Shown here: positions 9,171 through 17,138 of the stretch, piece by piece
Layout: each line of letters opens with the position of its first letter
Numbering within the stretch: position 1 is the stretch's first letter
Assembly: GCA_002898315.1 (NCBI GenBank)
Contig: BEHV01000007.1
Location: 1-64,000 of the forward strand
Direction: 5' to 3'
DNA length: 64,000 bases
DNA from: a bacterium HR19
GTDB lineage: Bacteria; Calescibacteriota; Calescibacteriia; Calescibacteriales; Calescibacteriaceae
Notes under the pieces: generated by a model
Database searches by the model: none
The model's input: only the letters and a program-made list of their open reading frames with translations
What the model was told of the DNA's origin: nothing
Program-made: the position numbers and the translations under genes

Positions 9171-9287
9171 ATGGAATTTGCCAAAAATTTATCAGACCAC
9201 AGCATACTAAAATTCAAAAATCTCAAAGATTTCTCAAACTTTTTGCTTGAAAATCTCAATTCTTTTGAGAAAGGAAAGAAAAAATGA
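9171..9287 (+). CDS. Possible 38-residue small ORF at the cluster boundary
   Basis: ATG 9171 opens a 38-codon frame (MEFAKNLSDHSILKFKNL at its start, ending in FEKGKKK and TGA) a few bases after the GT4 stop. It is basic and amphipathic with no signal peptide and no recognised motif. It could be a small protein, the remnant of a larger gene, or chance. It marks the boundary between the AT-rich glycan cluster and the core region. Confidence 0.2.
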   Translation: MEFAKNLSDHSILKFKNLKDFSNFLLENLNSFEKGKKK

Positions 9288-9331
9288 TAAAGCCATCAGA
9301 CGAAAGGTAGAATAAATAAAATTTTTTCAGA

Positions 9332-9985
9332 ATGGAGAGCGAAGGGGAAGAAATTTTAGTGATAAAAAATCAAAACGAACTTTTTATGAGTGCAAACAAA
9401 ATAAAAGAAGCATGGGAAGAAGGAAAACCGATAATTGCAAGAGATAAATCAATCTTTACCCTCTATGCCTCCCCCTTCAACAGAAAAGCTGTTGAAAGCA
9501 CAATTGAACTCACACTCAAACAATCAGAAAAAAAATACTACCTATACCCCTACATCATATCAGACGAAAAATTCGTAGAAAAATTCGTCTATATAGCTTA
9601 TCCTTCGGAAAGATTTTTCCTCAACCTCACAAAGACAGAAAACCTCATCATGCTCGCCAAAGCGTTCTTCAACTTCCACCCAAAATTACTCCTCAACGGA
9701 AAAATCGGAGTAAAACTCGCTGATGAAAACAATAAACTCATAAAAATCATCGGAGGAATAACCCTCGCTTTCCCATATATAAAGAACGGAACTCCCGTCT
9801 TCCATTCCTCACAAATTGAAATCGGAGATATAATCGTTGACATCAGCCCAGAGTTATCATCTTTCAAACCTCCAAGCTACATTGAAATCACAGAAGGATA
9901 TGTCGTAAAATTCATATTTGAAGGTGAAATCAGCCGATATGATTTTAAAAACAAATTTGAAGTTTTTGGACTCAAAGTCATCTGA
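9332..9985 (+). CDS. Divergent YrdC/Sua5-like protein
   Basis: A 217-residue soluble protein that I align by eye with the YrdC/Sua5 fold (threonylcarbamoyl-AMP synthase, tRNA t6A pathway). IKEAWEEGKPIIARDKSIFTLY matches the usual opening of a helix, GKPVIFPTDTVYGL-like strand and loop; LLNGKIGVKLADENNKL matches the VGVRIP strand region; and DIIVDISPELSSFKPPSYIEI followed by KFIFEGEIS matches the DLVIDGGP..GVPSTVVDL...LREGAI region. The Lys/Arg and Ser residues that bind ATP and bicarbonate in true YrdC are largely missing (no KxRP, no PSTVVD). Function is therefore doubtful; it may be a degenerate or repurposed member. It lies about 50 bases before the reductase gene at 10036, on the same strand. 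Confidence 0.4.
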   Translation: MESEGEEILVIKNQNELFMSANKIKEAWEEGKPIIARDKSIFTLYASPFNRKAVESTIELTLKQSEKKYYLYPYIISDEKFVEKFVYIAYPSERFFLNLTKTENLIMLAKAFFNFHPKLLLNGKIGVKLADENNKLIKIIGGITLAFPYIKNGTPVFHSSQIEIGDIIVDISPELSSFKPPSYIEITEGYVVKFIFEGEISRYDFKNKFEVFGLKVI

Positions 9986-10035
9986 AAAATCCTGCTCTTT
10001 CCAAGAAATTGCTACAAAAACAAAACCTTCTTAAT

Positions 10036-11136
10036 ATGATTTTTGTATACGGAGCATACGGATTTACAGGAAGAAAAATCTTTGACATCCTCTCCTCTGA
10101 ATTCTCGCAGACATCCCCCGGTATTACAAAAACTCACTTTACAATATCTGGAAGGAATAAGCAAAAACTTGAAAAACTATATAGCACCTTGAAAAATAAC
10201 TTCAAGAACCTCACATTGCTCTCCGCAGAACCACCCGACCTCAAAGATATGAAAATCAGAGATTTAAAACTTGTTGTCAATACCGCAGGTCCTTTTTCTG
10301 ATTTCGGTCATCATGTTGTGGAGTTCGCTCTTTTGAACAACGCTAACTACATTGATTGCTCGGGAGAGTGGGTATGGGTTGAAAATCTCATATCAAACTA
10401 CTCGGGAAAATTTCAGGAGAAAAAACTTTTTCTTTCATCAGGTGTTGCGTGGGAAACCGTGTCAGGCGAACTTTCTACGAAAAAACTTGTTCAAAAACTC
10501 CAAGAAGAGAAAAAGATAAACTCACTTTCAAGAATTTTTCTCGTATACCTTGCGGAGTTCAATATGTCTCCCGGAACTCTCCAATCATCGCTCAACATAA
10601 TCAAAAACGGCTCAATAACATGGGAAAACGGCAAGGTCAGGAAAGTGAAATCTGGTTTTGAGAGGTTCTCATTTGAACTTCGCGGAAGAAAGTTTTTGGC
10701 GACAAATATATCTACATCAGATGTTTTTAACTCTCCGCTCTCTCTCGGCGAGATTTCAAAAAAGATAAAATTTGATGTCCTTTTCGCTACAACCTATGAG
10801 AAAGCCAAACTCTTCTTTCCTGCTATCAGATACCTGAATTTGATTCTCAAAATGCCTTTCGCTCTTTCGGTTTTGAAGCGCGTTGCAGATAGAATTCCTG
10901 AACCTGATGAGAACAAAAACCGACTCGCATCAGCAATAGCTTTCGGACTTGACTCAAACCAAACCGAAATCGGAAGATACGAAATCCACGCAAAAAAACC
11001 ATACCACATAACATCAAAGATTTTAGCTCATGCGATTTGTGAGTTTTTGACTGATAAATACAGCAAAGAAAAATTCGGATACCAACCTCCTACATCTCTT
11101 TTCAAATTCAACGAAAATCAAATCTTTTCAGAGTAG
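10036..11136 (+). CDS. Saccharopine dehydrogenase-like NAD(P)-binding protein
   Basis: A 366-residue protein with an N-terminal Rossmann fold, MIFVYGAYGFTGRKI (GxxGxxG), followed by HFTISGRNKQKLEKL, LVVNTAGPFSDFG and NANYIDCSGEWVWVE, the order found in the saccharopine dehydrogenase/SCCPDH and trans-acting enoyl reductase group. This group includes reductases for unsaturated lipids as well as uncharacterised proteins; true lysine-pathway enzymes differ in length and C terminus. The ATG at 10036 is preferred to TTG at 10009, because the Rossmann strand begins there. Substrate unknown. It follows the YrdC-like gene on the same strand and is probably co-transcribed. Confidence 0.7.
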   Translation: MIFVYGAYGFTGRKIFDILSSEFSQTSPGITKTHFTISGRNKQKLEKLYSTLKNNFKNLTLLSAEPPDLKDMKIRDLKLVVNTAGPFSDFGHHVVEFALLNNANYIDCSGEWVWVENLISNYSGKFQEKKLFLSSGVAWETVSGELSTKKLVQKLQEEKKINSLSRIFLVYLAEFNMSPGTLQSSLNIIKNGSITWENGKVRKVKSGFERFSFELRGRKFLATNISTSDVFNSPLSLGEISKKIKFDVLFATTYEKAKLFFPAIRYLNLILKMPFALSVLKRVADRIPEPDENKNRLASAIAFGLDSNQTEIGRYEIHAKKPYHITSKILAHAICEFLTDKYSKEKFGYQPPTSLFKFNENQIFSE

Positions 11137-11212
11137 CTCAGAAAACAAAGAAATTCAGGTTTTTGTTTCAATAAATACTCTACAATAGCAATGCAAGATT
11201 AATTTAAAAATT

Positions 11213-11725
11213 ATGATAGAGATAGAGGTTCAGAAGGGCAGTATAATTGAAGTCCCTGCCGATGCAGTGGTCAACGCTGCAAACTCACTTGGATATATGG
11301 GTGGTGGTGTTGCGGGATTTTTGAAAAGGGTCTGCGGAGATGAAGTTGAAAAGGAAGCTATAGAAAAAGCTCCAATACCCGTCGGAAAAGCTATAACAAC
11401 ATCTGCTGGGAAACTCAAAGATAAATTCAAAGGAATAATACACGCTCCAACTATGGAAAGACCTGCGATGAGAATAGATGTTCAAAATGTCATAAAAGCA
11501 ACGCAAGGCGCATTAGAAGAAGCAGATAAGATGGGATTTAAAGTTATCGCCATACCGGGAATGGGAACAGGAGTGGGTGGAGTCAGCAAAAAAGATGCAG
11601 CAAGAGCGATGGTAAAAACTATAAAAAATTTCAAACCGAAAAATCTTGCCAAAGTTATACTCGTTGATATAGACGATGAGATGGTGGAGGAGTTCAGAAA
11701 AGCCCTTGAAGAGAAAGACCTCTGA
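11213..11725 (+). CDS. Macrodomain (ADP-ribose-binding) protein
   Basis: A 170-residue single-domain macrodomain protein. ADAVVNAANSLGYMGGGVAG gives the Asn-containing ADP-ribose distal-ribose loop and the glycine-rich loop, and IPGMGTGVGGV is the phosphate-binding loop near residues 117-127. Family members bind ADP-ribose and often hydrolyse ADP-ribosyl groups or O-acetyl-ADP-ribose in the cytoplasm. It stands between the reductase and thyX on the same strand with gaps of 76 and 71 bases. TACAAT at 11181-11186 may serve as its -10 box. No ADP-ribosyltransferase or sirtuin gene is adjacent, so its substrate is open. Confidence 0.88.
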   Translation: MIEIEVQKGSIIEVPADAVVNAANSLGYMGGGVAGFLKRVCGDEVEKEAIEKAPIPVGKAITTSAGKLKDKFKGIIHAPTMERPAMRIDVQNVIKATQGALEEADKMGFKVIAIPGMGTGVGGVSKKDAARAMVKTIKNFKPKNLAKVILVDIDDEMVEEFRKALEEKDL

Positions 11726-11796
11726 AAATCAGTTTCGTTTTTTCAACTTTCTTGACTTTGAAAAAATCTTTCTTTTCATCCCATAACTTTTTTGCT

Positions 11797-12585
11797 ATGA
11801 CAATTTGCAACAGGTGTAAAAAAGGTTTCACAATTGACATCACTTTTGGGGAAAGAAGGTGGGATTTTTGTGGGAACTGCTATTCTTTCAATGTTCTTGA
11901 CAGTGGTTTTATTGCTCTTATAGAATTTGGTGGTGGAGATGAGATGGTTGTCAAAGCTGCGAGAATATCATACGGCAAAGAACTCAAAGGAAAAGAACAA
12001 GATAAAAAGCTTATAAACTATATGATGAGGCATAATCACGGGACTCCTTTTGAGCATTCGTTTTTCATTTTTCATGTGAAAGCACCGATTTTTGTCGCCC
12101 GTCAGTGGTTCAGACACAGAATCGGCTCTTTTAATGAAATCTCCGGAAGATATGTTGAGTATCCCGAAGAGTTTTACATCCCGCAGAAGCTGAGGGTTCC
12201 GCATCCTCAAAACAAACAGGCGAGCGTTGAAGCCGAGATAGAAGGAGAAAAAGAACTCATCCAGCTTTATGAGAACTCCATAAAATCAAGTTATGAGAGC
12301 TATAAAAAACTCATTCAAAGTGGAGTAGCAAGAGAGATAGCAAGAGCAGTCCTTCCATTGGCTCTTTATACCCAGTTTTACTGGACTGTAAATCCTCGCT
12401 CTCTTATGAACTTTATAAACCTGCGTGTATCGGAGGACGCTCAGTGGGAGATTCGGCAGTATGCTGAAAGAATCGTCTTTTTCTTCAAAGATAAAATGCC
12501 GTGGACCTTTTCTGCCTTCGTTCAGTATGGGTTCAACGGAAAAAGCGATTTTATGGAAAATCTCAAAAAATCAGAAGATTTATAA
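11797..12585 (+). CDS. thyX: FAD-dependent thymidylate synthase ThyX with N-terminal zinc-ribbon-like prefix
   Basis: ThyX makes dTMP from dUMP using methylene-tetrahydrofolate, FAD and NADPH. The signature RHRIGSFNEISGRY (about residues 106-119) matches the RHRxxSxNExSxRY motif, and FEHSFFIFHVKAPIFVARQW and the C-terminal ARAVLPLALYTQFYW complete the family pattern. ATG 11797 gives 262 residues; an upstream in-frame TTG at 11752 is less likely. Unusually, the protein begins with four cysteines in two CxxC pairs (C4, C7, C25, C28), which looks like a zinc ribbon, before the normal ThyX start at about residue 33. No thyA is in the window. ilvC follows 28 bases downstream with its own strong Shine-Dalgarno site. 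Confidence 0.93.
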   Translation: MTICNRCKKGFTIDITFGERRWDFCGNCYSFNVLDSGFIALIEFGGGDEMVVKAARISYGKELKGKEQDKKLINYMMRHNHGTPFEHSFFIFHVKAPIFVARQWFRHRIGSFNEISGRYVEYPEEFYIPQKLRVPHPQNKQASVEAEIEGEKELIQLYENSIKSSYESYKKLIQSGVAREIARAVLPLALYTQFYWTVNPRSLMNFINLRVSEDAQWEIRQYAERIVFFFKDKMPWTFSAFVQYGFNGKSDFMENLKKSEDL

Positions 12586-12599
12586 AAAATCAAATTTGT

Positions 12600-12607
12600 G
12601 GAGGTGA
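12600..12607 (+). promoter_or_regulatory. Strong Shine-Dalgarno site of ilvC
   Basis: GGAGGTGA, a full anti-16S match, ends six bases before the ilvC ATG at 12614. It shows that the organism uses canonical SD initiation for some genes although most genes here lack such a site. Confidence 0.8.
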
Positions 12608-12613
12608 GCTGAA

Positions 12614-13615
12614 ATGAAGCAGGTGAATATCTACTACGATTCCGACGCAGATATATCACACATAAAGGGTAAGAAGATTGCGATAATAGGATTTGGTAGT
12701 CAGGGATACGCTCACGCTCTGAACCTCAAAGATTCAGGTATGAATGTCGTTGTCGGACTGAGAAAAGGAGGAAAATCATGGGAACTCGCTCAAAAAATCG
12801 GAATTGAGACGATGGAAGTAGAAGATGCTTCAAGATGGGCTGACATAATAATGATACTCATACCAGACGAAGAACAACCGGAGGTCTATGAGAAGAAGAT
12901 AAAAGATGGTCTTTCTGAGGGCAAATATTTAGCTTTCGCTCACGGCTTCAACATACACTTCAAGCAGATAGTCCCACCAGAATATGTCAATGTCTTTATG
13001 GTCGCTCCGAAAGGTCCCGGGAAACTCGTCAGAGAAGAGTTCTTGAAGGGTAGAGGGGTTCCGGCTCTTTTAGCGGTGTATCAGGACCCATCGGGAGATA
13101 CGAAATCAGTAGCTCTCGCATACGCAAAGGGAATAGGAGCAACTCGTGCGGGAGTGATAGAGACAACTTTCAAAGACGAGACAGAAACAGACCTTTTCGG
13201 AGAGCAGGTGGTTTTGTGCGGAGGGCTTACATCTCTTATGCGCTCTGCTTTTGAAACTCTCGTTTCCGCCGGATACCCGCCAGAGCTCGCATACTTTGAG
13301 TGCATTCACGAAATGAAACTTATCGTAGACCTCATATACGAGGGCGGATTTAAGATGATGAGAAAATACATCTCAAACACCGCAAAATACGGCGACCTGA
13401 CGCGCGGTCCAAGAATAATAGACGAAAAAGTAAAAGAAAAAATGAAAAAAATACTGCAAGAAATACAATCAGGAAAATTTGCAAAGGAATGGATTTTAGA
13501 AAATATGGCTGGCAGACCCGTTTTCAACGCTATGCTACAAGAATGGGAAAACATAGAAGCAGAAAAGGTCGGCGAAAAACTCAGAAAAATGATGCCCTGG
13601 CTCAAAAAAGAATAA
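12614..13615 (+). CDS. ilvC: Ketol-acid reductoisomerase
   Basis: Class I (short form, 333 residues) ketol-acid reductoisomerase, the second step of valine, leucine and isoleucine synthesis: alkyl migration and NADPH reduction of acetolactate or acetohydroxybutyrate. Visible are the dinucleotide-binding [25 protein letters not shown] in the substrate-binding region, [13 protein letters not shown] with the Mg-binding Asp and Glu, and [19 protein letters not shown] in the knotted helical domain. The start is fixed by GGAGGTGA. ilvB, ilvN and ilvD are not in the window. It ends 36 bases before the convergent radical SAM gene. Confidence 0.97.
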   Translation: MKQVNIYYDSDADISHIKGKKIAIIGFGSQGYAHALNLKDSGMNVVVGLRKGGKSWELAQKIGIETMEVEDASRWADIIMILIPDEEQPEVYEKKIKDGLSEGKYLAFAHGFNIHFKQIVPPEYVNVFMVAPKGPGKLVREEFLKGRGVPALLAVYQDPSGDTKSVALAYAKGIGATRAGVIETTFKDETETDLFGEQVVLCGGLTSLMRSAFETLVSAGYPPELAYFECIHEMKLIVDLIYEGGFKMMRKYISNTAKYGDLTRGPRIIDEKVKEKMKKILQEIQSGKFAKEWILENMAGRPVFNAMLQEWENIEAEKVGEKLRKMMPWLKKE

Positions 13616-13650
13616 TAAGAAAAAACTCCGACATATTCAAAAACATTATT

Positions 13651-14604
13651 TTAAACCAAGACCTGTGAAGGAGCGTATATTTTTCTCTCCGAAAACTTTT
13701 TCCCCTGAAATGTGTTCAGCTCCTCCATTAGTTTATTTATCTTGTTAAGGACGTTGAATTTATTCCTGCACCACTCGGGAGCTACAAGAAATTTATCGGG
13801 AGCTTCTCCCGTGAGCCGAGCTACATATATTGAATCAGAAAGATGCTCCAGAAATTCAACAGCGTACTTCGCATATTCTTCAAGTGTAAGAGGAGTGTAT
13901 TTTCCTTCTCTATACCAGACCTCAAGCAAAGTGAATCTCACAACATGAAGAGGATGAATTTTGACTGCGAAGACCCCTAATTCAGAAAGATACTCGGCTG
14001 TTTTGATGTAATCTTCTTCCGAATCCCCCGGAAGACCTATTATGACGTGTGCGAGAACTCTTATTCCTTTTTCTTTGAGTTTCAGTGTCGCTTCTGTGAA
14101 ATCTTCAACAGTGTGCCCCCTTTGTATTATTTCAAGGGTTCTGGGATTTGCGGTCTGTAATCCGAGTTCAACTACCAGAAACGTCTTTTTGTTTATTTCT
14201 TCAAGAAGTTCTATCACATCATCTGGCAGACAATCAGGTCTTGTGCCGATGAACATTCCAACTATGCTCTCATCTGCTCCAAGAGCTTCGTAATAAAGCT
14301 CTCTCAACTTTTCAACTTCTCCGTATGTATTTGTGTACGGCTGGAAATACACTGCAAATTTTTTTGCCTTCTTATAAACTCTTGCTTTTTCTATTCCCTC
14401 TTTTATCTGGTCTTTTATGCTTTTCCACCTTTCAGCGTTCGGTGGAGTAAAACTCTTTACATTGCAGAATATACAACCCCTCCACCCCTTCGTCCCATCT
14501 CTTACGGGACATGTGAAACCACCATCAACCGAAATTTTATAAACTTTCTCTCCAAAATACTCTCTCAAAAAGGTGTTGAATGATTTATATCTTATTTTTG
14601 TCAT
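13651..14604 (-). CDS. YhcC/YtqA-type radical SAM protein (TIGR01212 family)
   Basis: A 317-residue radical SAM protein. The N-terminal cysteines are spaced C32-x11-C44-x2-C47 (TCPVRDG...GCIFC), the unusual iron-sulfur-ligating pattern of the YhcC/YtqA family, followed by NTYGEVEKLRELYYEAL, IGTRPDCLPDDVIELL and ELGLQTANPRTLEIIQRGH, all family hallmarks, and VLAHVIIGLPGDSEEDY. Its chemistry is unknown; the family is related to the elongator-like Elp3 radical SAM proteins. It is a single gene transcribed towards ilvC. The start ATG (complement of 14602-14604) is preceded by an AT-rich stretch without a Shine-Dalgarno site. Confidence 0.9.
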   Translation of the reverse strand: MTKIRYKSFNTFLREYFGEKVYKISVDGGFTCPVRDGTKGWRGCIFCNVKSFTPPNAERWKSIKDQIKEGIEKARVYKKAKKFAVYFQPYTNTYGEVEKLRELYYEALGADESIVGMFIGTRPDCLPDDVIELLEEINKKTFLVVELGLQTANPRTLEIIQRGHTVEDFTEATLKLKEKGIRVLAHVIIGLPGDSEEDYIKTAEYLSELGVFAVKIHPLHVVRFTLLEVWYREGKYTPLTLEEYAKYAVEFLEHLSDSIYVARLTGEAPDKFLVAPEWCRNKFNVLNKINKLMEELNTFQGKKFSERKIYAPSQVLV

Positions 14605-14694
14605 TAAATATAAAGATTAGTTTCAGTCCTCTACTGCTTTTTATTTTTCTTGAAATTTAAGTTGAGCGACTTTTTATTCAGAGAATTTTCTCAT

Positions 14695-14700
14695 TAAAAT
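14695..14700 (+). promoter_or_regulatory. TAAAAT box close to the start of the HerA-like gene
   Basis: TAAAAT nine bases before ATG 14710, with no Shine-Dalgarno site between. The spacing fits a -10 box whose transcript starts at or near the ATG (leaderless). No convincing -35 element. Confidence 0.4.
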
Positions 14701-14709
14701 TTGTTATGT

Positions 14710-16530
14710 ATGGATTTGGCGAATGATTCTTTTGCGGAATATCATATTGGGGTGGTTTTGGGTACGAAGCCGGCAACTCCTGTTGAGTTCTGGATAGCTG
14801 TTGAAAGGTCTTACCCGCTTCAACTTGACGATACCGTCTGGACCTCTACAAAAATAAAAATCAACGGAAAAGAAGAGGAGGTGAAGTTCTACGGAATTGT
14901 TGACCTCGTTGAGAAAAGCTATGAAGGACTTAACTTTGATTCAGATATGTATCACATAAGAGATATACCTGTTGAAGAAAGGCATGTTGCGCATGTGAAG
15001 ATAACAAGAATAGAGCCGGAGTATTTTATTCCGCCTCAACCGAATGCCCCCGTATTTCTCGCACGCGGAGACAAATTCCAAAAAACAATCGGAGCAGATA
15101 CGATGAAGAGAAAGGTTCCAGCTGGATTATCTCTTGCTACTCACGATGTGGTTTATATAGACCTTGATTACATTGATGGAGAAAAAGGGGCGCATGTTTC
15201 TATTTCTGGGATTTCAGGTGTCGCTACCAAAACATCATACGGAATATTTTTGCTCCACGAGATAATGCGTCTGAAAGCTAAGGAAGGAGATAGAACTTTT
15301 TGCGCCCTTATCTTCAATGTGAAAGGTGAAGACCTCCTTTTTTTAGACAAACCCAACAGAAAACTCTTTGAGCTTTACAAAGATAGTATTGAACTGTGGG
15401 AGGAAATATCTCCTGAAATAAAAAGTGAGTTCATAGATGTAAGGAGAGGTTTTTCTGTTTTTCCTGTGAATTTTTATGCTCCGCCACGCAAAAACACAAA
15501 AGAGTTAAAACCAGATGTCTCGCAGAGAGATGAGTCAAGTGTTTCAGTTCTCGCGTTCAATTTTTTTGACTTCGCAAAGTATGGTTTTTTAGATTTTGTC
15601 ATATCTGATGAGGAGAACGAAAATGTCAAAGCCCTTGCATACTTCATTTCAGAAGGTCTTCAAGCAATGGCTCAAAGAACTGAACAGAAATACAAAAACC
15701 TCGCATCAGAAAAAAAGCTCAACTTCGTAGAAACAGAAGAGGTTGCCGTCAAAAAAGATGAAGATAGAAAAATAAAAAATATCTACGACTTTATAAGATA
15801 CCTTGAAAGGATTTTTTCGGGAACTTCAAGAGATAATCTCATAAGGCATGAGGATATTGCAAAACATCTTCATCCTCAGACAATGCAGGCATTCCTGAGA
15901 CGGCTCAACAATATGAAAACATTTTTCGGAAATATAATAAGAGAAGATGTTGACGGAGATATATTTGAACGCGTTGTCAAAATAAAACCGGGAACAATAA
16001 ATGTGATTCATATAGGAAACCTTCCGGAACCAGCTCAAAGATTTGTTGTCGGATCAATTTTGAAAACCATTTTCAGAGACCAAGAGATGGAAGGTTCATC
16101 AAAAAGAAAGGTAATTGTTTTTCTTGACGAGCTTTCAAAGTACGCCCCACGAGAGGGAAGATCTCCCATAAAAGATATACTTGAAGATATAGCCGAGCGA
16201 GGGAGAAGTTTGGGAGTTATTCTTATAGGTGCTCAGCAGAGTGCATCAACGGTCAGCAAAAAAATAATAATGAACTCATCAATAAAGATAATCGGAAGAA
16301 TGTCCCCAGAAGAGGTAGAAAAATCAGAATATGATTTTTTATCAACTGAGATGAAAAAAAGATTGATAACCGCTCGTCCAGGGAGAGTAATAATAAGCCA
16401 ACCCGAAGTTTTTGCTCCTATTCCTGTTCTTTTTCCGTTCCCGTTCTGGGCTACAAAAAAAGATGAAGTTTTTGAACCGCAAGATAAAAAATCAGATTTG
16501 GGAAACTTCTCTTATGTTCAGGAAGAGTGA
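14710..16530 (+). CDS. HerA-like (DUF87) hexameric ATPase
   Basis: A 606-residue ATPase of the HerA/FtsK superfamily. An N-terminal beta-barrel (HAS-barrel-like) region of about 150 residues precedes the P-loop, which reads SISGISGVATKTSYG: the residue before the catalytic Lys is Thr, not Gly, so the loop departs from GxxxxGK[ST]. Walker B is KVIVFLDELSKYAP, and DILEDIAERGRSLGVILIGAQQSAS carries the arginine and sensor residues typical of HerA. HerA proteins pump or remodel DNA, usually with the nuclease NurA; no NurA is adjacent. ATG 14710 is preferred to TTG 14701. Cytoplasmic. Role in repair, segregation or defence cannot be decided. Confidence 0.8.
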   Translation: MDLANDSFAEYHIGVVLGTKPATPVEFWIAVERSYPLQLDDTVWTSTKIKINGKEEEVKFYGIVDLVEKSYEGLNFDSDMYHIRDIPVEERHVAHVKITRIEPEYFIPPQPNAPVFLARGDKFQKTIGADTMKRKVPAGLSLATHDVVYIDLDYIDGEKGAHVSISGISGVATKTSYGIFLLHEIMRLKAKEGDRTFCALIFNVKGEDLLFLDKPNRKLFELYKDSIELWEEISPEIKSEFIDVRRGFSVFPVNFYAPPRKNTKELKPDVSQRDESSVSVLAFNFFDFAKYGFLDFVISDEENENVKALAYFISEGLQAMAQRTEQKYKNLASEKKLNFVETEEVAVKKDEDRKIKNIYDFIRYLERIFSGTSRDNLIRHEDIAKHLHPQTMQAFLRRLNNMKTFFGNIIREDVDGDIFERVVKIKPGTINVIHIGNLPEPAQRFVVGSILKTIFRDQEMEGSSKRKVIVFLDELSKYAPREGRSPIKDILEDIAERGRSLGVILIGAQQSASTVSKKIIMNSSIKIIGRMSPEEVEKSEYDFLSTEMKKRLITARPGRVIISQPEVFAPIPVLFPFPFWATKKDEVFEPQDKKSDLGNFSYVQEE

Positions 16531-16541
16531 TAAAGAATTTT

Positions 16542-16991
16542 TCAGTGTTTTTTCTTTTCTGACTTTTTCTCGCAATCTGAGCATACTCCCTTTATGATGA
16601 CAGAAAATTTCTCTTTTTTCCCGGGAATGCTTTTTACGAAATTGACCTTTATTGATTTTTCTTCAATATCTTCTATTTTCCCGCATACTCTGCATATAAA
16701 ATGGTGATGAGGTGAGGTGTTGGTATCAAAAACTGTAAGCCCGTAATCTTTTGACGCCATCATAGAGTTTATTATTCCTTTTTCTTCAAAATACCTTAAA
16801 GTTCTGTACACGGTGCTTAAAGATAGTGATGGAATTTCGTCTTTTATTTTTTGGTATATTTCCTCTGCTGTGAGGTGCCCGTGCATTTCTTTGACTTTCT
16901 TGTAAATATAAATTCTCTGAGGGGTGGATTTTATCCCTTTTTCTTTCAGAGCGAGAACTATACTCTCTACTGATGTCTTTGATTCATTCAT
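16542..16991 (-). CDS. Fur/PerR-family metal-responsive repressor
   Basis: A 149-residue Fur-superfamily regulator. Residues 8-75 form the winged helix (KGIKSTPQRIYIYKKVKEMHG, LSTVYRTLRYFEEKGII), and the C-terminal half carries the dimerisation and metal region with SPHHHFICRVCGKIEDIEE. Two CxxC pairs (C100/C103, C137/C140) form the structural zinc site found in PerR, Fur and Zur. The His and acidic pattern fits PerR or Fur; the metal or peroxide specificity cannot be assigned from sequence. It is divergently transcribed from the large lipoprotein gene at 17139 across a 147-base gap with a TTAGAAAA...TTTTCTAA dyad, a possible operator. Confidence 0.88.
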   Translation of the reverse strand: MNESKTSVESIVLALKEKGIKSTPQRIYIYKKVKEMHGHLTAEEIYQKIKDEIPSLSLSTVYRTLRYFEEKGIINSMMASKDYGLTVFDTNTSPHHHFICRVCGKIEDIEEKSIKVNFVKSIPGKKEKFSVIIKGVCSDCEKKSEKKKH

Positions 16992-17009
16992 ACTAAAAAT
17001 TTATTGCTT

Positions 17010-17044
17010 TTAGAAAAAATTTCTCATATATCAAAATTTTCTAA
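17010..17044. promoter_or_regulatory. Inverted repeat between the fur-like gene and the lipoprotein gene
   Basis: TTAGAAAA at 17010-17017 and its exact reverse complement TTTTCTAA at 17037-17044, 19 bases apart, in the divergent intergenic region. Its location suggests an operator for the adjacent Fur-family repressor, though arm spacing is wider than a typical 19-bp Fur box. Confidence 0.35.
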
Positions 17045-17045
17045 T

Positions 17046-17069
17046 AGTTTAAAAATAAGTTTAAAAATG
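17046..17069 (+). repeat. Tandem 12-bp direct repeat
   Basis: AGTTTAAAAATA at 17046-17057 is followed at once by AGTTTAAAAATG at 17058-17069, differing only in the last base. It lies next to the TTAGAAAA dyad in the same divergent promoter region. Confidence 0.6.
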
Positions 17070-17124
17070 TTAGGAGATTTTTGAGTTTTTGGGTGAAATC
17101 TGAAACTTTATCGCAGAAACAACC

Positions 17125-17130
17125 TAAAAT
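17125..17130 (+). promoter_or_regulatory. TAAAAT box close to the start of the 832-residue lipoprotein
   Basis: TAAAAT eight bases before ATG 17139 without any Shine-Dalgarno site between, compatible with a -10 element of a leaderless transcript. Confidence 0.4.
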
Positions 17131-17138
17131 TTATTAAT

